Below, piece by piece: positions 9,617 through 19,284 of a DNA stretch of 64,000 nucleotides (the stretch's first letter is position 1; every line of letters starts with the position of its first letter). The notes beneath the pieces are model-generated. The model did no database searches and was not told where the DNA came from. It worked only from the letters and a program-made list of their open reading frames with translations. Both the position numbers and the translations under genes were made by a program. Source of the stretch: Acidobacteriota bacterium (GTDB taxonomy: Bacteria; Acidobacteriota; Blastocatellia; Pyrinomonadales; Pyrinomonadaceae); NCBI GenBank assembly GCA_029781855.1, contig JAKOVX010000068.1:1-64000 (forward strand), written 5' to 3'.

Positions 9617-10840
9617 TCAGAATCCCGTCAAATTGTCCGGGTCATTCTCCGCCGCCTTTGGAACATCCACCATCAATTTCTTGAAATTGTCATCCGTGTA
9701 TTTGCCCGCCGCCCGCCGCATTGTCGAAAAGAGCTTTTCGGGTTCGAATGCCTCGATCTGCTGATAGGTCCACTTTTTCTCACCGGCGGCGAATGGGTAA
9801 AGGAATTCGATCGCTTTGCGAATGCCGCGTCCGTCGGAGGTCTGGAAATTCCACAGGTCGACGCCGGCAGCTTCGCCGAGTTCCGCCAGCTGCGTCAATC
9901 CGTCCAGATTCATCGTGCTGTAGCTCCAGGATTTTGTCCGCGCGAGTTCAAGCGGCTGTTTGCCGTCGGTTTCGATCTCATTTGCGATACGTTTCTGTTT
10001 GGCCGCCTCGAGTATCCTTCGGGCTTCATCGGTCCGGCCGATGAAAAGCGCGTATGACACAACCTGCACGTCATACCAGGTACCGTGGTTGTTTTTCGAG
10101 CTGCTCTCGTCCTTGCCGTGCTTGCTCGTTGTCAGCCAGTCATAATACTTCGTGAACCACTCCACAACACCGGCTTGGTCCGCTTTGGTCCATGACTTGG
10201 AGCCTGCGAGCAAACCGATCGCATCGACGACTTTGCTCAGTCCCCTTGATTCTAGGATGCCGAATCCGCGGCCATCATCCCGCCCCGGCACTGCCTGGGC
10301 GTATTCGAGGTTTGGATTCATCCGTGTTTTCGGATCGAGGAACCACATTCGCAGGATCTCTGACGCCTTCGCAGCGTACTCTTCTTTTCCCGTAAAATAA
10401 TAGGCCGCTGCCAGACGATCCACAGACTTTTCGAAAATGTCGATCAGGTCATGGTCCGGGAAATTCTTGATCTCGGGATTTCGCTCGCCGTCCTTTCGAA
10501 TGTACGGCAAGCCGTCCTTAGTATCCGGATTTTTCCAGAAATAAGGAGCCTGGCTCATATAGTCGTGCTTGTCGCCGCTCGGCGGAAGCGCGGTTTTCGA
10601 AGTTATCGGTAATACCTCGGTCTTCAGCGCCTTTTCTGCATCTCGTCCGATCTTTGCAAGGGCCGGTTTGAGCTTCGGGTCGGCGTTTTTGGCGTCCGCG
10701 ATGCTTTGCTTTTTAGCTTGCAGAGACTTCGCATTCATCAGGAACACGCGTGGAAGCGGTGTTTGTGCCGGGGTCATCCAGTGGGCCGACACCAAAATTG
10801 CAACTATAAAAAAAATCGCGAGGTAATTCTTGTACTTCAT
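9617..10840 (-). CDS. Secreted alginate-lyase-fold polysaccharide lyase (PL5/PL38-like)
   Basis: A 407-residue secreted protein with an N-terminal signal segment (MKYKNYLAIFFIVAILVSAHW) and an (alpha/alpha)n alginate-lyase domain. Marker stretches are SQAPYFWKNP, EYAQAVPGRDDGRGFGILESRG, SKNNHGTWYDVQ, with the Asn-His pair expected in the active site, and ARTKSWSYSTMNLDG. Family members cleave 1,4-linked mannuronan or glucuronan by beta-elimination and leave unsaturated uronate ends, the substrate type of GH88/105 and KdgF. The start codon almost touches the stop of the upstream esterase gene, so it is translated in the same operon. The exact polymer cannot be decided from sequence. Confidence 0.83.
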   Translation of the reverse strand: MKYKNYLAIFFIVAILVSAHWMTPAQTPLPRVFLMNAKSLQAKKQSIADAKNADPKLKPALAKIGRDAEKALKTEVLPITSKTALPPSGDKHDYMSQAPYFWKNPDTKDGLPYIRKDGERNPEIKNFPDHDLIDIFEKSVDRLAAAYYFTGKEEYAAKASEILRMWFLDPKTRMNPNLEYAQAVPGRDDGRGFGILESRGLSKVVDAIGLLAGSKSWTKADQAGVVEWFTKYYDWLTTSKHGKDESSSKNNHGTWYDVQVVSYALFIGRTDEARRILEAAKQKRIANEIETDGKQPLELARTKSWSYSTMNLDGLTQLAELGEAAGVDLWNFQTSDGRGIRKAIEFLYPFAAGEKKWTYQQIEAFEPEKLFSTMRRAAGKYTDDNFKKLMVDVPKAAENDPDNLTGF

Positions 10841-10841
10841 T

Positions 10842-11834
10842 TTACTTCTTGGTTTGCGGAAATATTTTCATCTCGTTCATCCACAATTCGCATAGTTTCG
10901 TCCACTCGGCGCTGGATCCGGGTCCGTTCTTGACCGGGATCGAGTGCCCACCTACCGGAAAAATATGTATCGTAGCGGAGACTTTGTTGTCTAAAAGAGC
11001 GGCGTAGAACATGAGGCTGTTCTTCGGATTGACCGACTGGTCATCCGTAGCGAGAAAGATAAACGCAGGCGGCGTTTTCGGAGTGACATGCCGTTCGGTC
11101 GAATATCTATCGATCATTTCCCTTGAGGGATTTTCGCCAAGTAGATACTTTCTGCTTCCCGCGTGAGCAAACTCGCCCATAGTGATGACGGGCGAAGCGA
11201 GGATCATGAAGTTGGGCGCGAAGGAAAAATTGTCGACCTCATCGCCGATCCGGACCAGGTCTTCAGAGGTGGTTCCGATAAACGACGCCGGGTGTCCACC
11301 CGCGGACGTGCCCATGACGCCGATCTTATCCGGGTCAATATTCCATTTTTTGGCGTTGGCACGAATGATCCGCATCGCCCGCTCCGCATCCTGAAGCGGC
11401 GCAAGTTCCTTCTGCTGGAGATCCGGCGAAGTCGGCAAGCGATAATCAAGTGCAAATGCGGAAATGCCGAGTGAATTCAACCATTGAGCGACTGCCGTGC
11501 GCGCATTTTGATAGGCGATCCGAACGTAGCCGCCGCCCGGGATGATCAGCACCGCGACGCCCTTATTGTCTTTTGCCGAGGGAAAGTAGGCGTGAATTCC
11601 CGGAGTGCCGACCTGATATATTCGCTCGTCGCGAATTTCTTCCTTGAGGTTCATGCCTTTGGAATTTGGCATTTTGCCCTCTGGATACAACGGTATAAAC
11701 TCCTGGGCCGAGATCAGAGGAAGAGCTGCGAAGAGAAGAGCTGAAACCAACACGAGAGTCGTGATCGCCAGCCTCACGTTCCTGCCGCAAGCATGATCGC
11801 GAACATGAATAGGTTTCTCAGGACGAACCGTCAT
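10842..11834 (-). CDS. Secreted alpha/beta-hydrolase, carbohydrate-esterase type
   Basis: A 330-residue esterase with an N-terminal hydrophobic segment (LAITTLVLVSALLFAALPLISA) and the complete hydrolase machinery: oxyanion block IIPGGGYVRIAYQNE-like (IIPGGGYVRIAYQN), nucleophile elbow GTSAGG, acid FLATDDQSV and His in FPVGGHSIP. It resembles secreted xylan- or glycan-deacetylating esterases next to polysaccharide lyases. It probably strips acetyl or methyl groups that block lyase action. Its ATG overlaps the stop of the upstream kdgF-type gene (TAATG), which indicates translational coupling. Confidence 0.85.
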   Translation of the reverse strand: MTVRPEKPIHVRDHACGRNVRLAITTLVLVSALLFAALPLISAQEFIPLYPEGKMPNSKGMNLKEEIRDERIYQVGTPGIHAYFPSAKDNKGVAVLIIPGGGYVRIAYQNARTAVAQWLNSLGISAFALDYRLPTSPDLQQKELAPLQDAERAMRIIRANAKKWNIDPDKIGVMGTSAGGHPASFIGTTSEDLVRIGDEVDNFSFAPNFMILASPVITMGEFAHAGSRKYLLGENPSREMIDRYSTERHVTPKTPPAFIFLATDDQSVNPKNSLMFYAALLDNKVSATIHIFPVGGHSIPVKNGPGSSAEWTKLCELWMNEMKIFPQTKK

Positions 11835-12214
11835 TACAAGAAATCCTCGCGGATCGGAGAAAAGATATCGATCAGCACGACTTCCTCGTCTAGCATCGTA
11901 GCTCCGTGCCAGTGATTTGACGGAAAATGCAGCACGTCTCCCGCCGACATGATCTTTTCGTCGTCGCCAAGGATAAATTTGACCTTCCCTTGCATTACTA
12001 GCGTCACCTGCTCGTGCGGATGGCTATGTGCCGGCGTGACCACGAACGGGTCAAACTTGAGCCGGCAGATCATGAGGTTTTGCCCGACTACCATCTGTCT
12101 TTCGATGCCATCTGAGATCTTTTCGACTGGGATCGAATCCCAGTCCGTTATGAGAGCTTCCATTTTTTCTGCATCACCGATCATATATTTTTGCTTTTGG
12201 TTGGCGGTCCGCAC
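11834..12214 (-). CDS. kdgF: KdgF-type cupin protein, unsaturated-uronate linearisation
   Basis: A single small cupin of 126 residues with the metal motif PAHSHPHEQVTLVMQG (His-x-His, then Gln) and the second His in FPSNHWHGA. Size, motif order and the N-terminal WDSIPVEKISDGIERQMV fit KdgF, which speeds ring opening of 4,5-unsaturated uronates to the linear keto form used by KduI or a DEH reductase. The locus context strongly supports this. The reported start is a GTG one base after the upstream stop; an ATG at 12184 is an alternative that would remove ten residues. The stop overlaps the start of the esterase gene. Confidence 0.8.
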   Translation of the reverse strand: MRTANQKQKYMIGDAEKMEALITDWDSIPVEKISDGIERQMVVGQNLMICRLKFDPFVVTPAHSHPHEQVTLVMQGKVKFILGDDEKIMSAGDVLHFPSNHWHGATMLDEEVVLIDIFSPIREDFL

Positions 12215-12215
12215 A

Positions 12216-14111
12216 CTATTTCAACACTTCCAAAATTAGCTGCCAAGTCACCTTCTTATCCTTTTTGAGCTGCAGATCCTCAGCCGAATAGATAAGGTGC
12301 AGCGGAATTGCGCCCAGGACACCTTTGCCCAATTTGCTGTCGCCGGTCGCGAGGAGCGATGTCTCAAACGGCCAATCCGCGGTCGCGGCGACCTTTAGTT
12401 TGCCGTCTCGGCCGTTAAATACGTCTGTTCTGTGTCCGCCTTTCATACCCAACTTCTCGCTGTCAGCGGTCGTCGGTACTGCCACCCACCAGCGGCCTAT
12501 CTTAATATCTTTATTCGCGGTGAGTGTTTCGGTTCGGGTCAACCTATTCCCATCGATCCGCCAGACCACGTCGCTCGTAATCCCCGTTTCAAACCTCTCC
12601 CCCGCGTTACTGCCGACGCGGCCCCACTTTGTCCAGACCACGCGAAGCGACCGGCCGTCCGTTGACGGCTCGATCAGGGACGATCCCTCGCACGCTGCGT
12701 AGGTCTGGCCATCCTCCATTTTGATGAACGGCACCATCGACGGATACACGACCTCGACCGGATTTTCAAAACCCGCGAGCCCGAACGGAGCCGCGATATA
12801 GTCCGACATTGCGGGCTTGGTACCGACAGTGATCGGAAGAGCAAATCGTAATTTCCCTTGCCGGACGACCCAGACGCCTTCCGGCCTGTCCTTGGAGTTA
12901 TTGAAGAATTCAAATCGGGCGACGTCACGCAGCATCGGATGCGCCGGAAACTCTGCGACCTTTTCGGCTTCGAGCGTTTTCATGAAACTATCGTGAGCGA
13001 CGATGATCTTTGCGAGACTTGTAGCGATCTGCTGAAACTCGCGGTCGATGCTGATGTACGAGTAGTTTCCGCGACCGAACGCGAATATATTGAACGTGTG
13101 TCTGTCGTCGATATATCCGCCGCGTATCCAACGCCACGCCTGATAATACAAACCTGCTATATCCGTGATCGGAGCGGGACGGAATTCGGGGTTTTCCCCG
13201 AGAAAAGCTGCAATTTCGAGAGTATCCAGGTAGCTGACCAGTCCCTGGCTGCGGCCCCAGTTATATCCGTAACCCTCGGGCGAGACCAGGTCCCACCAGA
13301 GTCTCATTTGTGCCTTGATCGACGGCTTTAGCTTCTCCTGAATGTCCTTACGGCCGACGACCTCAGCGGCCTTCCAGCAAAAACGAACATATTCATTAGA
13401 GTATCGGTCGTAACGGCCATGCGGGAGATCGTCATCCGAATACATCGCTCCGTCGGTGAATTGAACCGCGGCACGCTCGATCAACGAATCGAGAAACGCC
13501 CGGTCCTTCATCACTCCGAACTCGTACGCATAGGCGGCAATGCGTGCAGCTACGCCGAGATAATTTTCCGGAAGATTTATAACCTGACGTGTCTTCGGGT
13601 TGTAGATCCGTCGTGCGTCCAAAAGCGATTCCCACTCTTTCTGTTCGGAGGCATTCATGCTCTGCCAAACCGCATTCTTGCTTAGGTCCGCACCAACGTG
13701 ACGAAGTGCTTGAGCCGCATACAGTTGCGAAAATGCCTTGCCGCCTTTTCGGGCTTCGTACAAACCCATTTCGGCGATCGCTCGGGCCGTGTCTTTTCCG
13801 GCAATAACCCGACTTCCGCCGATATCGCTCTGGGCGGCAATGACACGCATGAAACTTCCCCAAGTGTATTCGCCCGTTGTGATCGAACCGTTTACCTTGT
13901 CGGGCGGCGGGTCGAGGGACTTGATGTCTCCGAAGTGAACCGCCACCTCCTTAGCCAGGAAATCCTTGACCTCCTTGTTCAGGGCGGCGGTGGAGATCGC
14001 TGCCTTGCCGGCATTGTCCTGAGCAGGCAACCGCACCGGCAATGCCGTGATCAAGCCTCCGATCATTGCAATTAGGATCAGAGAAACAGTCGATGACTTT
14101 CGTTTGGACAT
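12216..14111 (-). CDS. Secreted lyase-like protein of unknown specificity in the uronate cluster
   Basis: A 631-residue secreted protein with signal peptide (ILIAMIGGLITALPVRLPAQ). The first ~350 residues look all-helical and toroid-like (RYDRYSNEYVRFCWKAAE, GYNWGRSQGLVSYLDTLE, YYQAWRWIRGG). The last ~250 look beta-rich (VWVVRQGKLRFALPITVG, VVWRIDGNRLTRTETLTA). That order, helical toroid then beta sandwich, is the layout of several polysaccharide lyase families, but I cannot name the family. It is the first gene of the minus-strand operon with the kdgF-type cupin, the esterase and the PL5/38-like lyase, so a part in cleaving the same glycan is likely. An AGG-containing site precedes the ATG at 14111. 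Confidence 0.65.
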   Translation of the reverse strand: MSKRKSSTVSLILIAMIGGLITALPVRLPAQDNAGKAAISTAALNKEVKDFLAKEVAVHFGDIKSLDPPPDKVNGSITTGEYTWGSFMRVIAAQSDIGGSRVIAGKDTARAIAEMGLYEARKGGKAFSQLYAAQALRHVGADLSKNAVWQSMNASEQKEWESLLDARRIYNPKTRQVINLPENYLGVAARIAAYAYEFGVMKDRAFLDSLIERAAVQFTDGAMYSDDDLPHGRYDRYSNEYVRFCWKAAEVVGRKDIQEKLKPSIKAQMRLWWDLVSPEGYGYNWGRSQGLVSYLDTLEIAAFLGENPEFRPAPITDIAGLYYQAWRWIRGGYIDDRHTFNIFAFGRGNYSYISIDREFQQIATSLAKIIVAHDSFMKTLEAEKVAEFPAHPMLRDVARFEFFNNSKDRPEGVWVVRQGKLRFALPITVGTKPAMSDYIAAPFGLAGFENPVEVVYPSMVPFIKMEDGQTYAACEGSSLIEPSTDGRSLRVVWTKWGRVGSNAGERFETGITSDVVWRIDGNRLTRTETLTANKDIKIGRWWVAVPTTADSEKLGMKGGHRTDVFNGRDGKLKVAATADWPFETSLLATGDSKLGKGVLGAIPLHLIYSAEDLQLKKDKKVTWQLILEVLK

Positions 14112-14238
14112 GGATACTACCTGACAGACACATCTGGAAATAGAGTTCGTCCAAGTGAAGGACCGGCTCGAACGAACCCTATCTCTCTGTGGACCGCTCC
14201 GCCTGGAAAAACTAGCGTTAGCTTCGCAGGCGTCGGTC

Positions 14239-17200
14239 TTAGAATGTCAAACGCGCGCCGAACTGCAACTTGCGCATCGAGTTGGCTGACGTGATGACCC
14301 CAAAGCTCGCCGACGTCGAACCATTCGCAGGCACGGCGTTGCCAGGCTGTCCAAGGTTCACGGTGTTGAACGCATTTGTGGCTTCGGCACGAATCCGTAA
14401 CTTGATTGTTTCGGTAAATCCGAAGTCACGCGAGAGTGCGAGGTCGACGGTGCGGTAGCTCGGCCCGTAAAGAAGGTTACGGGCAGAGTTGCCGTCCGTC
14501 GCGACGCCTGTCACGGCGTTGTTTCGGGCGAATGCTGCGGTGTTGAACCACATCGCTGCAGTCGGGTGGGCAAGATGCGGGTCACCGATCAACTGCGCCC
14601 GATCGTTTGTAACACCGTCGAGATTTGCATCAACGCCGCCGTTGGTGACCGTGAACGGAAGGCCGCTGCGTAACTTGATGATCGGCGAAATGCTCCAGCC
14701 GTTGAATATCTGACGCAAAACGACGTTGGCCCCTTTATTGAAGGGTTCCGGACGGTACGTCAGGCTCATGCTGAATACATGTCGCTGGTCCGTGTCGCCG
14801 GCACCTTTGTCTTCGGCAAGTTTGCTGTAGTTCTGCGCCAGCCCTTGGGTCGTGCTGTTGTAAAGCTCCACGCTGCTCAGTGTCTTGCTGAATGTGTAGA
14901 ACGCATTGAATGTCAGGTTGTGGCTCATCCGCATCGCGCTTGTGACCTGCAGGCCATTGTACGATGCCGTCTGATCCGATTGGAGTAGCAGGATAGCGCC
15001 GAAGGCCGGGTTGGGACGCCGCGACAGGATGTTCGAACCCGAGGTCGTCGCGGTTGGCGTGAGAACAGGGTAGTTAATGTCGCGGGCGAAGGGTAAGTCA
15101 TGAGCAAACGTGCCGACATAAGCCGCTCCGACAACGATATCCTTTGTCACCTGACGCTGGACCGAGACCTGCGTCTGATACGTGAACGGCCATTTGAAAT
15201 CGGTCGCCACTGGGAACAGGCCGCCGCCGTTCGTGAACGAGCCATTGTATGGGAACGGCGGACCACCGACGTAATTGTTGTAGGGATTAAAAAGTGTCGC
15301 TCCCAGTGGAACTCCGGCCGCGTTCGTATGCTGATTGATATTGGTGAACGTCAGCCGTGTCGAGAAGGGCTGGAAGTTCGTCATCGTGTTCCATTCATTG
15401 CCTGAGATACTGCCGTAGAACAACCCCCACGCACCGCGGATCGACGTCTTACCGTCTCCAAAAATATCCCATGCAAAGCCGAGTCGGGGCGAAAAATGTG
15501 TATAGCTGGTAGGGATTCCTCCGCGTTCCACGCCCGGATCGCCGTAGAACAACGCCCCGACCGGAGCATTTGGAATCACGGTCGACTGCTGGCCAGGAAC
15601 GTAGTTGACAACACGATTCTGCGGATCGGTCGGCGCGGTCTGCACGTCCCATCGTAGGCCAAGGTTCAATGTCAACCTCTGGCTCACGCGGAAGTCATCC
15701 TGCGCGAACAGTGCGGAGTACCAGGAATTGGTATATGCCGTGACGGGCGCGTCCTGCGAGACCGCGCTCGGGATACCGAGCAGGAAATCGGCAAATGCAT
15801 TGCCCGCTTGTGTAGGGCCGGTATGCTGCGTCGAATTTCCGTTGAACGTGAATACGCCGTAATTGTTGAGCAGTGTCTGCTGAATATCCTTGTTGAGCGA
15901 AAGCTCGCCACCCAGTTTCAGCGAGTGCTTGCCTTTGATCCAGCTGAAAACATCGCGTACGGAATAAAAATTGGTGCCTGCCACCGGGCCGCCGATCTGT
16001 TCGCCGAGCGTAAAATACCCCGATACCGTTATTTGCGGCAGGTTCGGCGTTCCCTGAAGGATATATGCCGAACCCAGGTCGGCCAGCGACTTCGCCGGCA
16101 TATTGATGCGGCCACCGAAATTCTGCGAGAAGGTCAGCCAGACCTGATTGATCTTATCGGCGCCGATCAGCCAGACGTCGCTTGCGTTTACGCTGTGCTG
16201 GCGCCAAGTCGAGTTCTGTGTGCTCCACGGCAGGTTCGGGCTCCCGGCTTTGGTCGTGCTCGTTCCGCCCGTAGTAAAGTAGCTCACGCTCAAACGATGT
16301 ACCGCCGTGACCTGGTAGTCCACCTTTGCAAGGTACTCGTTCGAGTTATACGGAGTGGGAATATTGCCCTGCCAACCCGCATTACCATTGCTGAGGGCAA
16401 CGTTCGAGACCGGAATGTAGTTATTTATGATATTCACCGCGACCGGGTCCATACGGCTTGGGCAGATAACATTGGTTACGCCGTTGCAGACGAACGGCGC
16501 GTTCGTCGCAGGATCGGTCGGTTTCGTCGCCGAGAGGGTGAAATTACCGACCCGCTCCAACGCGGTCGGGACCCTCGCCCCGCTCAAAAAGGTATTTGTT
16601 GCCTGGCGCAATCCGGCGTAGGAAAAGAAGAAAAATGCCTTGTCTCTTACGATCGGGCCGCCGATAGTGCCGCCGAACTGGTTGCGGTGATATGGGGCTT
16701 GCGCCAATTTCGATCCCCAGTCATTGGCGTTGAATTTATCGTTTCTCACGAATTCAAATAACGAGCCGTGATACTTGTTCGTGCCGGATTTAGTAAGGAC
16801 ATTGATGACGCCGCTCGCATATCGGCCGTATTCGGCATTGTAGCTGTTAGTCTGGATGCGAAACTCCTGGATCGCATCCGGATTGGGCAGTATGTTTCCG
16901 GTATTGCGGAGATTCGTCATGTTTATACCGCCGTCCAGATAATAGTTCACTGAACCGGTGCCACCGTCAGTGCCTCCATTTATCAATGTTCGCTGTTCGG
17001 GATAACCGAGAATGAACGAGCTCGTACCCGTTGACGCGCTTGCGACGCCGTTATTGTTGGACTGCACACCGGGTGTCAGGTCGAGCAGTGTGTATGCGTT
17101 ACGGTCGACGAGCGGCAAATTGACGATCTCTGCACCCTGGATAGTGCGGCCGAGTTCGGCAGTGCTTGTATTGACCTCGGGCGGGTCACTGGTCACAGTC

Positions 17201-17601
17201 ACCTGCTCGCTCAGGGCTCCAACCTCGAGCGGCACATCGACCCGGGCAACGTCGTTAACACGGAGTGTGATTTCAGTTCTTTTGGCTTTCTTAAAACCGG
17301 ACGAAGCCGTAACCTCAACCTCATAGTTTCCAACAGGGAGGAATTCGATTCGATAGCTCCCGTCTTCGCCGGACACTGCTGTGCGGGTCAAACCGGTGTC
17401 GACATTACGTGCAGTGACCTGGGCCGCGGGCACTGCCGCACTGCTCTGGTCCGTAACTGTTCCGACGATCGTTGCCGTGGTGATCTGGGCCACGGCCGCC
17501 ACCGGGACAACCAGCGAGATCACGAGCAAAGTGAGGATCGCGATCCCATAATTCCGACAGGTCGTCGTTGAAAAGCTCAAGACTCCGTTTAACTGTTTCA
17601 T
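14239..17601 (-). CDS. TonB-dependent receptor, Oar-like, with carboxypeptidase-regulatory N-terminal domain
   Basis: A 1120-residue outer-membrane transporter. After the signal sequence (ILTLLVISLVVPVAAVAQ) comes a carboxypeptidase-regulatory/CnaB-like domain (IVGTVTDQSSAAVPAAQV, DGSYRIEFLPVGNYEVEV), then the plug (NTSTAELGRTIQGAEIVNLP, GRYASGVINVLTKSGTNKYHGS) and a long beta-barrel ending in LQFGARLTF with a terminal Phe. This is the large acidobacterial TonB receptor type that takes the place of SusC. It is probably the import route for oligosaccharides of the uronate cluster. The gene lies between the lyase operon and the ROK regulator, all on the minus strand. AGGAG and AGGA sites precede the ATG. 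Confidence 0.9.
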   Translation of the reverse strand: MKQLNGVLSFSTTTCRNYGIAILTLLVISLVVPVAAVAQITTATIVGTVTDQSSAAVPAAQVTARNVDTGLTRTAVSGEDGSYRIEFLPVGNYEVEVTASSGFKKAKRTEITLRVNDVARVDVPLEVGALSEQVTVTSDPPEVNTSTAELGRTIQGAEIVNLPLVDRNAYTLLDLTPGVQSNNNGVASASTGTSSFILGYPEQRTLINGGTDGGTGSVNYYLDGGINMTNLRNTGNILPNPDAIQEFRIQTNSYNAEYGRYASGVINVLTKSGTNKYHGSLFEFVRNDKFNANDWGSKLAQAPYHRNQFGGTIGGPIVRDKAFFFFSYAGLRQATNTFLSGARVPTALERVGNFTLSATKPTDPATNAPFVCNGVTNVICPSRMDPVAVNIINNYIPVSNVALSNGNAGWQGNIPTPYNSNEYLAKVDYQVTAVHRLSVSYFTTGGTSTTKAGSPNLPWSTQNSTWRQHSVNASDVWLIGADKINQVWLTFSQNFGGRINMPAKSLADLGSAYILQGTPNLPQITVSGYFTLGEQIGGPVAGTNFYSVRDVFSWIKGKHSLKLGGELSLNKDIQQTLLNNYGVFTFNGNSTQHTGPTQAGNAFADFLLGIPSAVSQDAPVTAYTNSWYSALFAQDDFRVSQRLTLNLGLRWDVQTAPTDPQNRVVNYVPGQQSTVIPNAPVGALFYGDPGVERGGIPTSYTHFSPRLGFAWDIFGDGKTSIRGAWGLFYGSISGNEWNTMTNFQPFSTRLTFTNINQHTNAAGVPLGATLFNPYNNYVGGPPFPYNGSFTNGGGLFPVATDFKWPFTYQTQVSVQRQVTKDIVVGAAYVGTFAHDLPFARDINYPVLTPTATTSGSNILSRRPNPAFGAILLLQSDQTASYNGLQVTSAMRMSHNLTFNAFYTFSKTLSSVELYNSTTQGLAQNYSKLAEDKGAGDTDQRHVFSMSLTYRPEPFNKGANVVLRQIFNGWSISPIIKLRSGLPFTVTNGGVDANLDGVTNDRAQLIGDPHLAHPTAAMWFNTAAFARNNAVTGVATDGNSARNLLYGPSYRTVDLALSRDFGFTETIKLRIRAEATNAFNTVNLGQPGNAVPANGSTSASFGVITSANSMRKLQFGARLTF

Positions 17602-17714
17602 TTCCTGTATTTCTCCTTTTTGATAGGTTCAAAATCCTTTATTCCTGCCGAAACCACTTCGGTCGAAGATCAACGAAAGATCCGTTGGATCTCGCCAAGT
17701 GCAAGCGAATGTCT

Positions 17715-18941
17715 TTAGGCCACCTTTGGTGCGGCAAATGCCGGTGCTGTAACCAATGCGACTGCTCCACGCAGACGCGGGTGCTCGATCGCGGGAACTA
17801 TTCGGATCGGCGTTTCTCCCAGATCTTTTGTCAATGTCCGTTCGCGGATCGCATCCCGAACCTGGGGTTCGATCAGGTCCCAAGCCTCCGTGATCTCGCC
17901 GCCGAGGTAGATCTGCGAGGGATCTATCGCGTTGATTATCGACGCCAGCCCAAGTCCTAAATATCGGGCGGTCAGGTGCAGGGCGGACAAAGCTTTTCCG
18001 TCACCTGAACGAGCTTGTTTTACCAGGTCCTCGATCGTGAAATTCGCAGTTTCGAGCGGCAGAGGCTGGCGTTGCGACAGGTTCTTCCCGAAGTACCGCG
18101 ATATCGTCGCCAGATTTGATATGTATGCTTCCCAGCAGCCATTTGCTCCGCACAGGCACGGCAGGCCGTCGATGCTTAGCGGCAGATGTCCGAATTCACC
18201 GGCCGTGTTGTGTTTGCCGCGCATCAGTTCGCCGTTTATCACGACGCCGACGCCGACGCCGTCAGAAATACTGACGAACACCAGGTCATGGTGCGTATGG
18301 AGCTCGCTGCGCGTTTCCCAAATTTGTGAAAGGGCGCAGGCCTTGCCGGAATTTTCGATGTGGATCGGAACGTTCTCGAATTCTTTTCGGAGAAACCCCA
18401 AAAGGTCGACGTTCAGCCATCCAAGAGCCGGAGCCCGCAGGACGATGCCGGTCTTGATGTCCGTCATGCCGGGAACGACGACCCCGATCCCGCGACAAGC
18501 AGAAATGCCCTTGTATCTGTCTAACAACTTCCGAATATGCTCCGAAAGGATCTTGGAAAATCGCTCCGGCTCGTACACGGTTGGAAAGCTGACGACATTC
18601 TCAAGCTGGTTGCCGAGCATGTCCGTCATCATCAGATAGGTTCGTGTGGCCCGAATGTCGACCGCTACTGCACAGGCCTCGTCCGAATTCAGGTACAGGT
18701 AAGTGGGCCGTCGGCCTCGCTTGACCTCGTTCCCCATTGCGCCTTCGCGCACTAGCCCCTCGTCCAGCAGATCGTTGATCAGAAATGTGATATTTGCCCT
18801 ATTCGTGTCCATCAACCTGGCGAGGTCGGCACGTGACAGCGGTTGATGCGTTCGGATCAGAGTGAGGACGATCTGCCGGTTGATCTCACGGGAAGTGCCG
18901 CGTTTGGCCATCGTAAAATCTTTGGGGTTGATCCTTCTCAT
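17715..18941 (-). CDS. ROK family transcriptional regulator (NagC/XylR type)
   Basis: A 408-residue repressor with an N-terminal winged helix (REINRQIVLTLIRTHQPLSR, MDTNRANITFLINDLLDEG) and a ROK sugar-binding domain. The ROK zinc motif is complete (GHLPLSIDGLPCLCGANGCWE). The start at 18941 has AGGA just upstream; an internal ATG at 18911 is the alternative. It is divergent from the exuT-type transporter gene across a 343-bp region that contains two inverse copies of an 11-bp A/T-rich site. Most likely it represses this catabolic region and responds to a uronate or its breakdown product. Confidence 0.9.
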   Translation of the reverse strand: MRRINPKDFTMAKRGTSREINRQIVLTLIRTHQPLSRADLARLMDTNRANITFLINDLLDEGLVREGAMGNEVKRGRRPTYLYLNSDEACAVAVDIRATRTYLMMTDMLGNQLENVVSFPTVYEPERFSKILSEHIRKLLDRYKGISACRGIGVVVPGMTDIKTGIVLRAPALGWLNVDLLGFLRKEFENVPIHIENSGKACALSQIWETRSELHTHHDLVFVSISDGVGVGVVINGELMRGKHNTAGEFGHLPLSIDGLPCLCGANGCWEAYISNLATISRYFGKNLSQRQPLPLETANFTIEDLVKQARSGDGKALSALHLTARYLGLGLASIINAIDPSQIYLGGEITEAWDLIEPQVRDAIRERTLTKDLGETPIRIVPAIEHPRLRGAVALVTAPAFAAPKVA

Positions 18942-19006
18942 TGTCCTATGCCGATCATGTCGATGACCGGGACTTCTGCCCTGCGCTGATATCTTTATGT
19001 AGTAAA

Positions 19007-19017
19007 TTTTAACAAAA
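19007..19017. promoter_or_regulatory. Candidate ROK-regulator operator, copy 1
   Basis: TTTTAACAAAA lies 66 bp upstream of the ROK gene start. It is the exact reverse complement of the site at 19123-19133. AT-rich sites of this kind are bound by NagC/Mlc-like ROK repressors. The position suits autoregulation. Binding itself is inferred. Confidence 0.5.
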
Positions 19018-19116
19018 TCAACGATGAGACGACGGGTGATCTTTCCGTCGTCGAGGCCCTGGTTACTGGTTTTGGCAGCTTTTGACCAAAAAGTTAGACT
19101 AAGAAAACATTTTGTG

Positions 19117-19146
19117 TTGACTTTTTGTTAAAACTGTTAACATAAT
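19117..19146 (+). promoter_or_regulatory. Predicted promoter of the exuT-type operon with overlapping operator
   Basis: TTGACT (19117-19122) and CATAAT (19141-19146) are 18 bp apart, a good sigma-70-like pair pointing at the transporter gene. The spacer contains TTTTGTTAAAA (19123-19133), the inverse of the site at 19007-19017. A repressor bound there would block polymerase directly. Confidence 0.5.
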
Positions 19147-19284
19147 ACAGAAACTTTTCGACGCGTCAAGTAAAAAATTCAAAACACTGATTATTTTTCG
19201 TAAGTCGTAAGTGAGTAAATTGGTCATACCAATTTCATTCCCTACACCCGTTCGCAACGCAGGTATTCGATCAATGGTCAGGAT

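Noticed and set aside
15808-16761. 317-residue plus-strand frame inside the TonB receptor gene
   Set aside because: Antisense to conserved barrel-coding sequence and without motifs.
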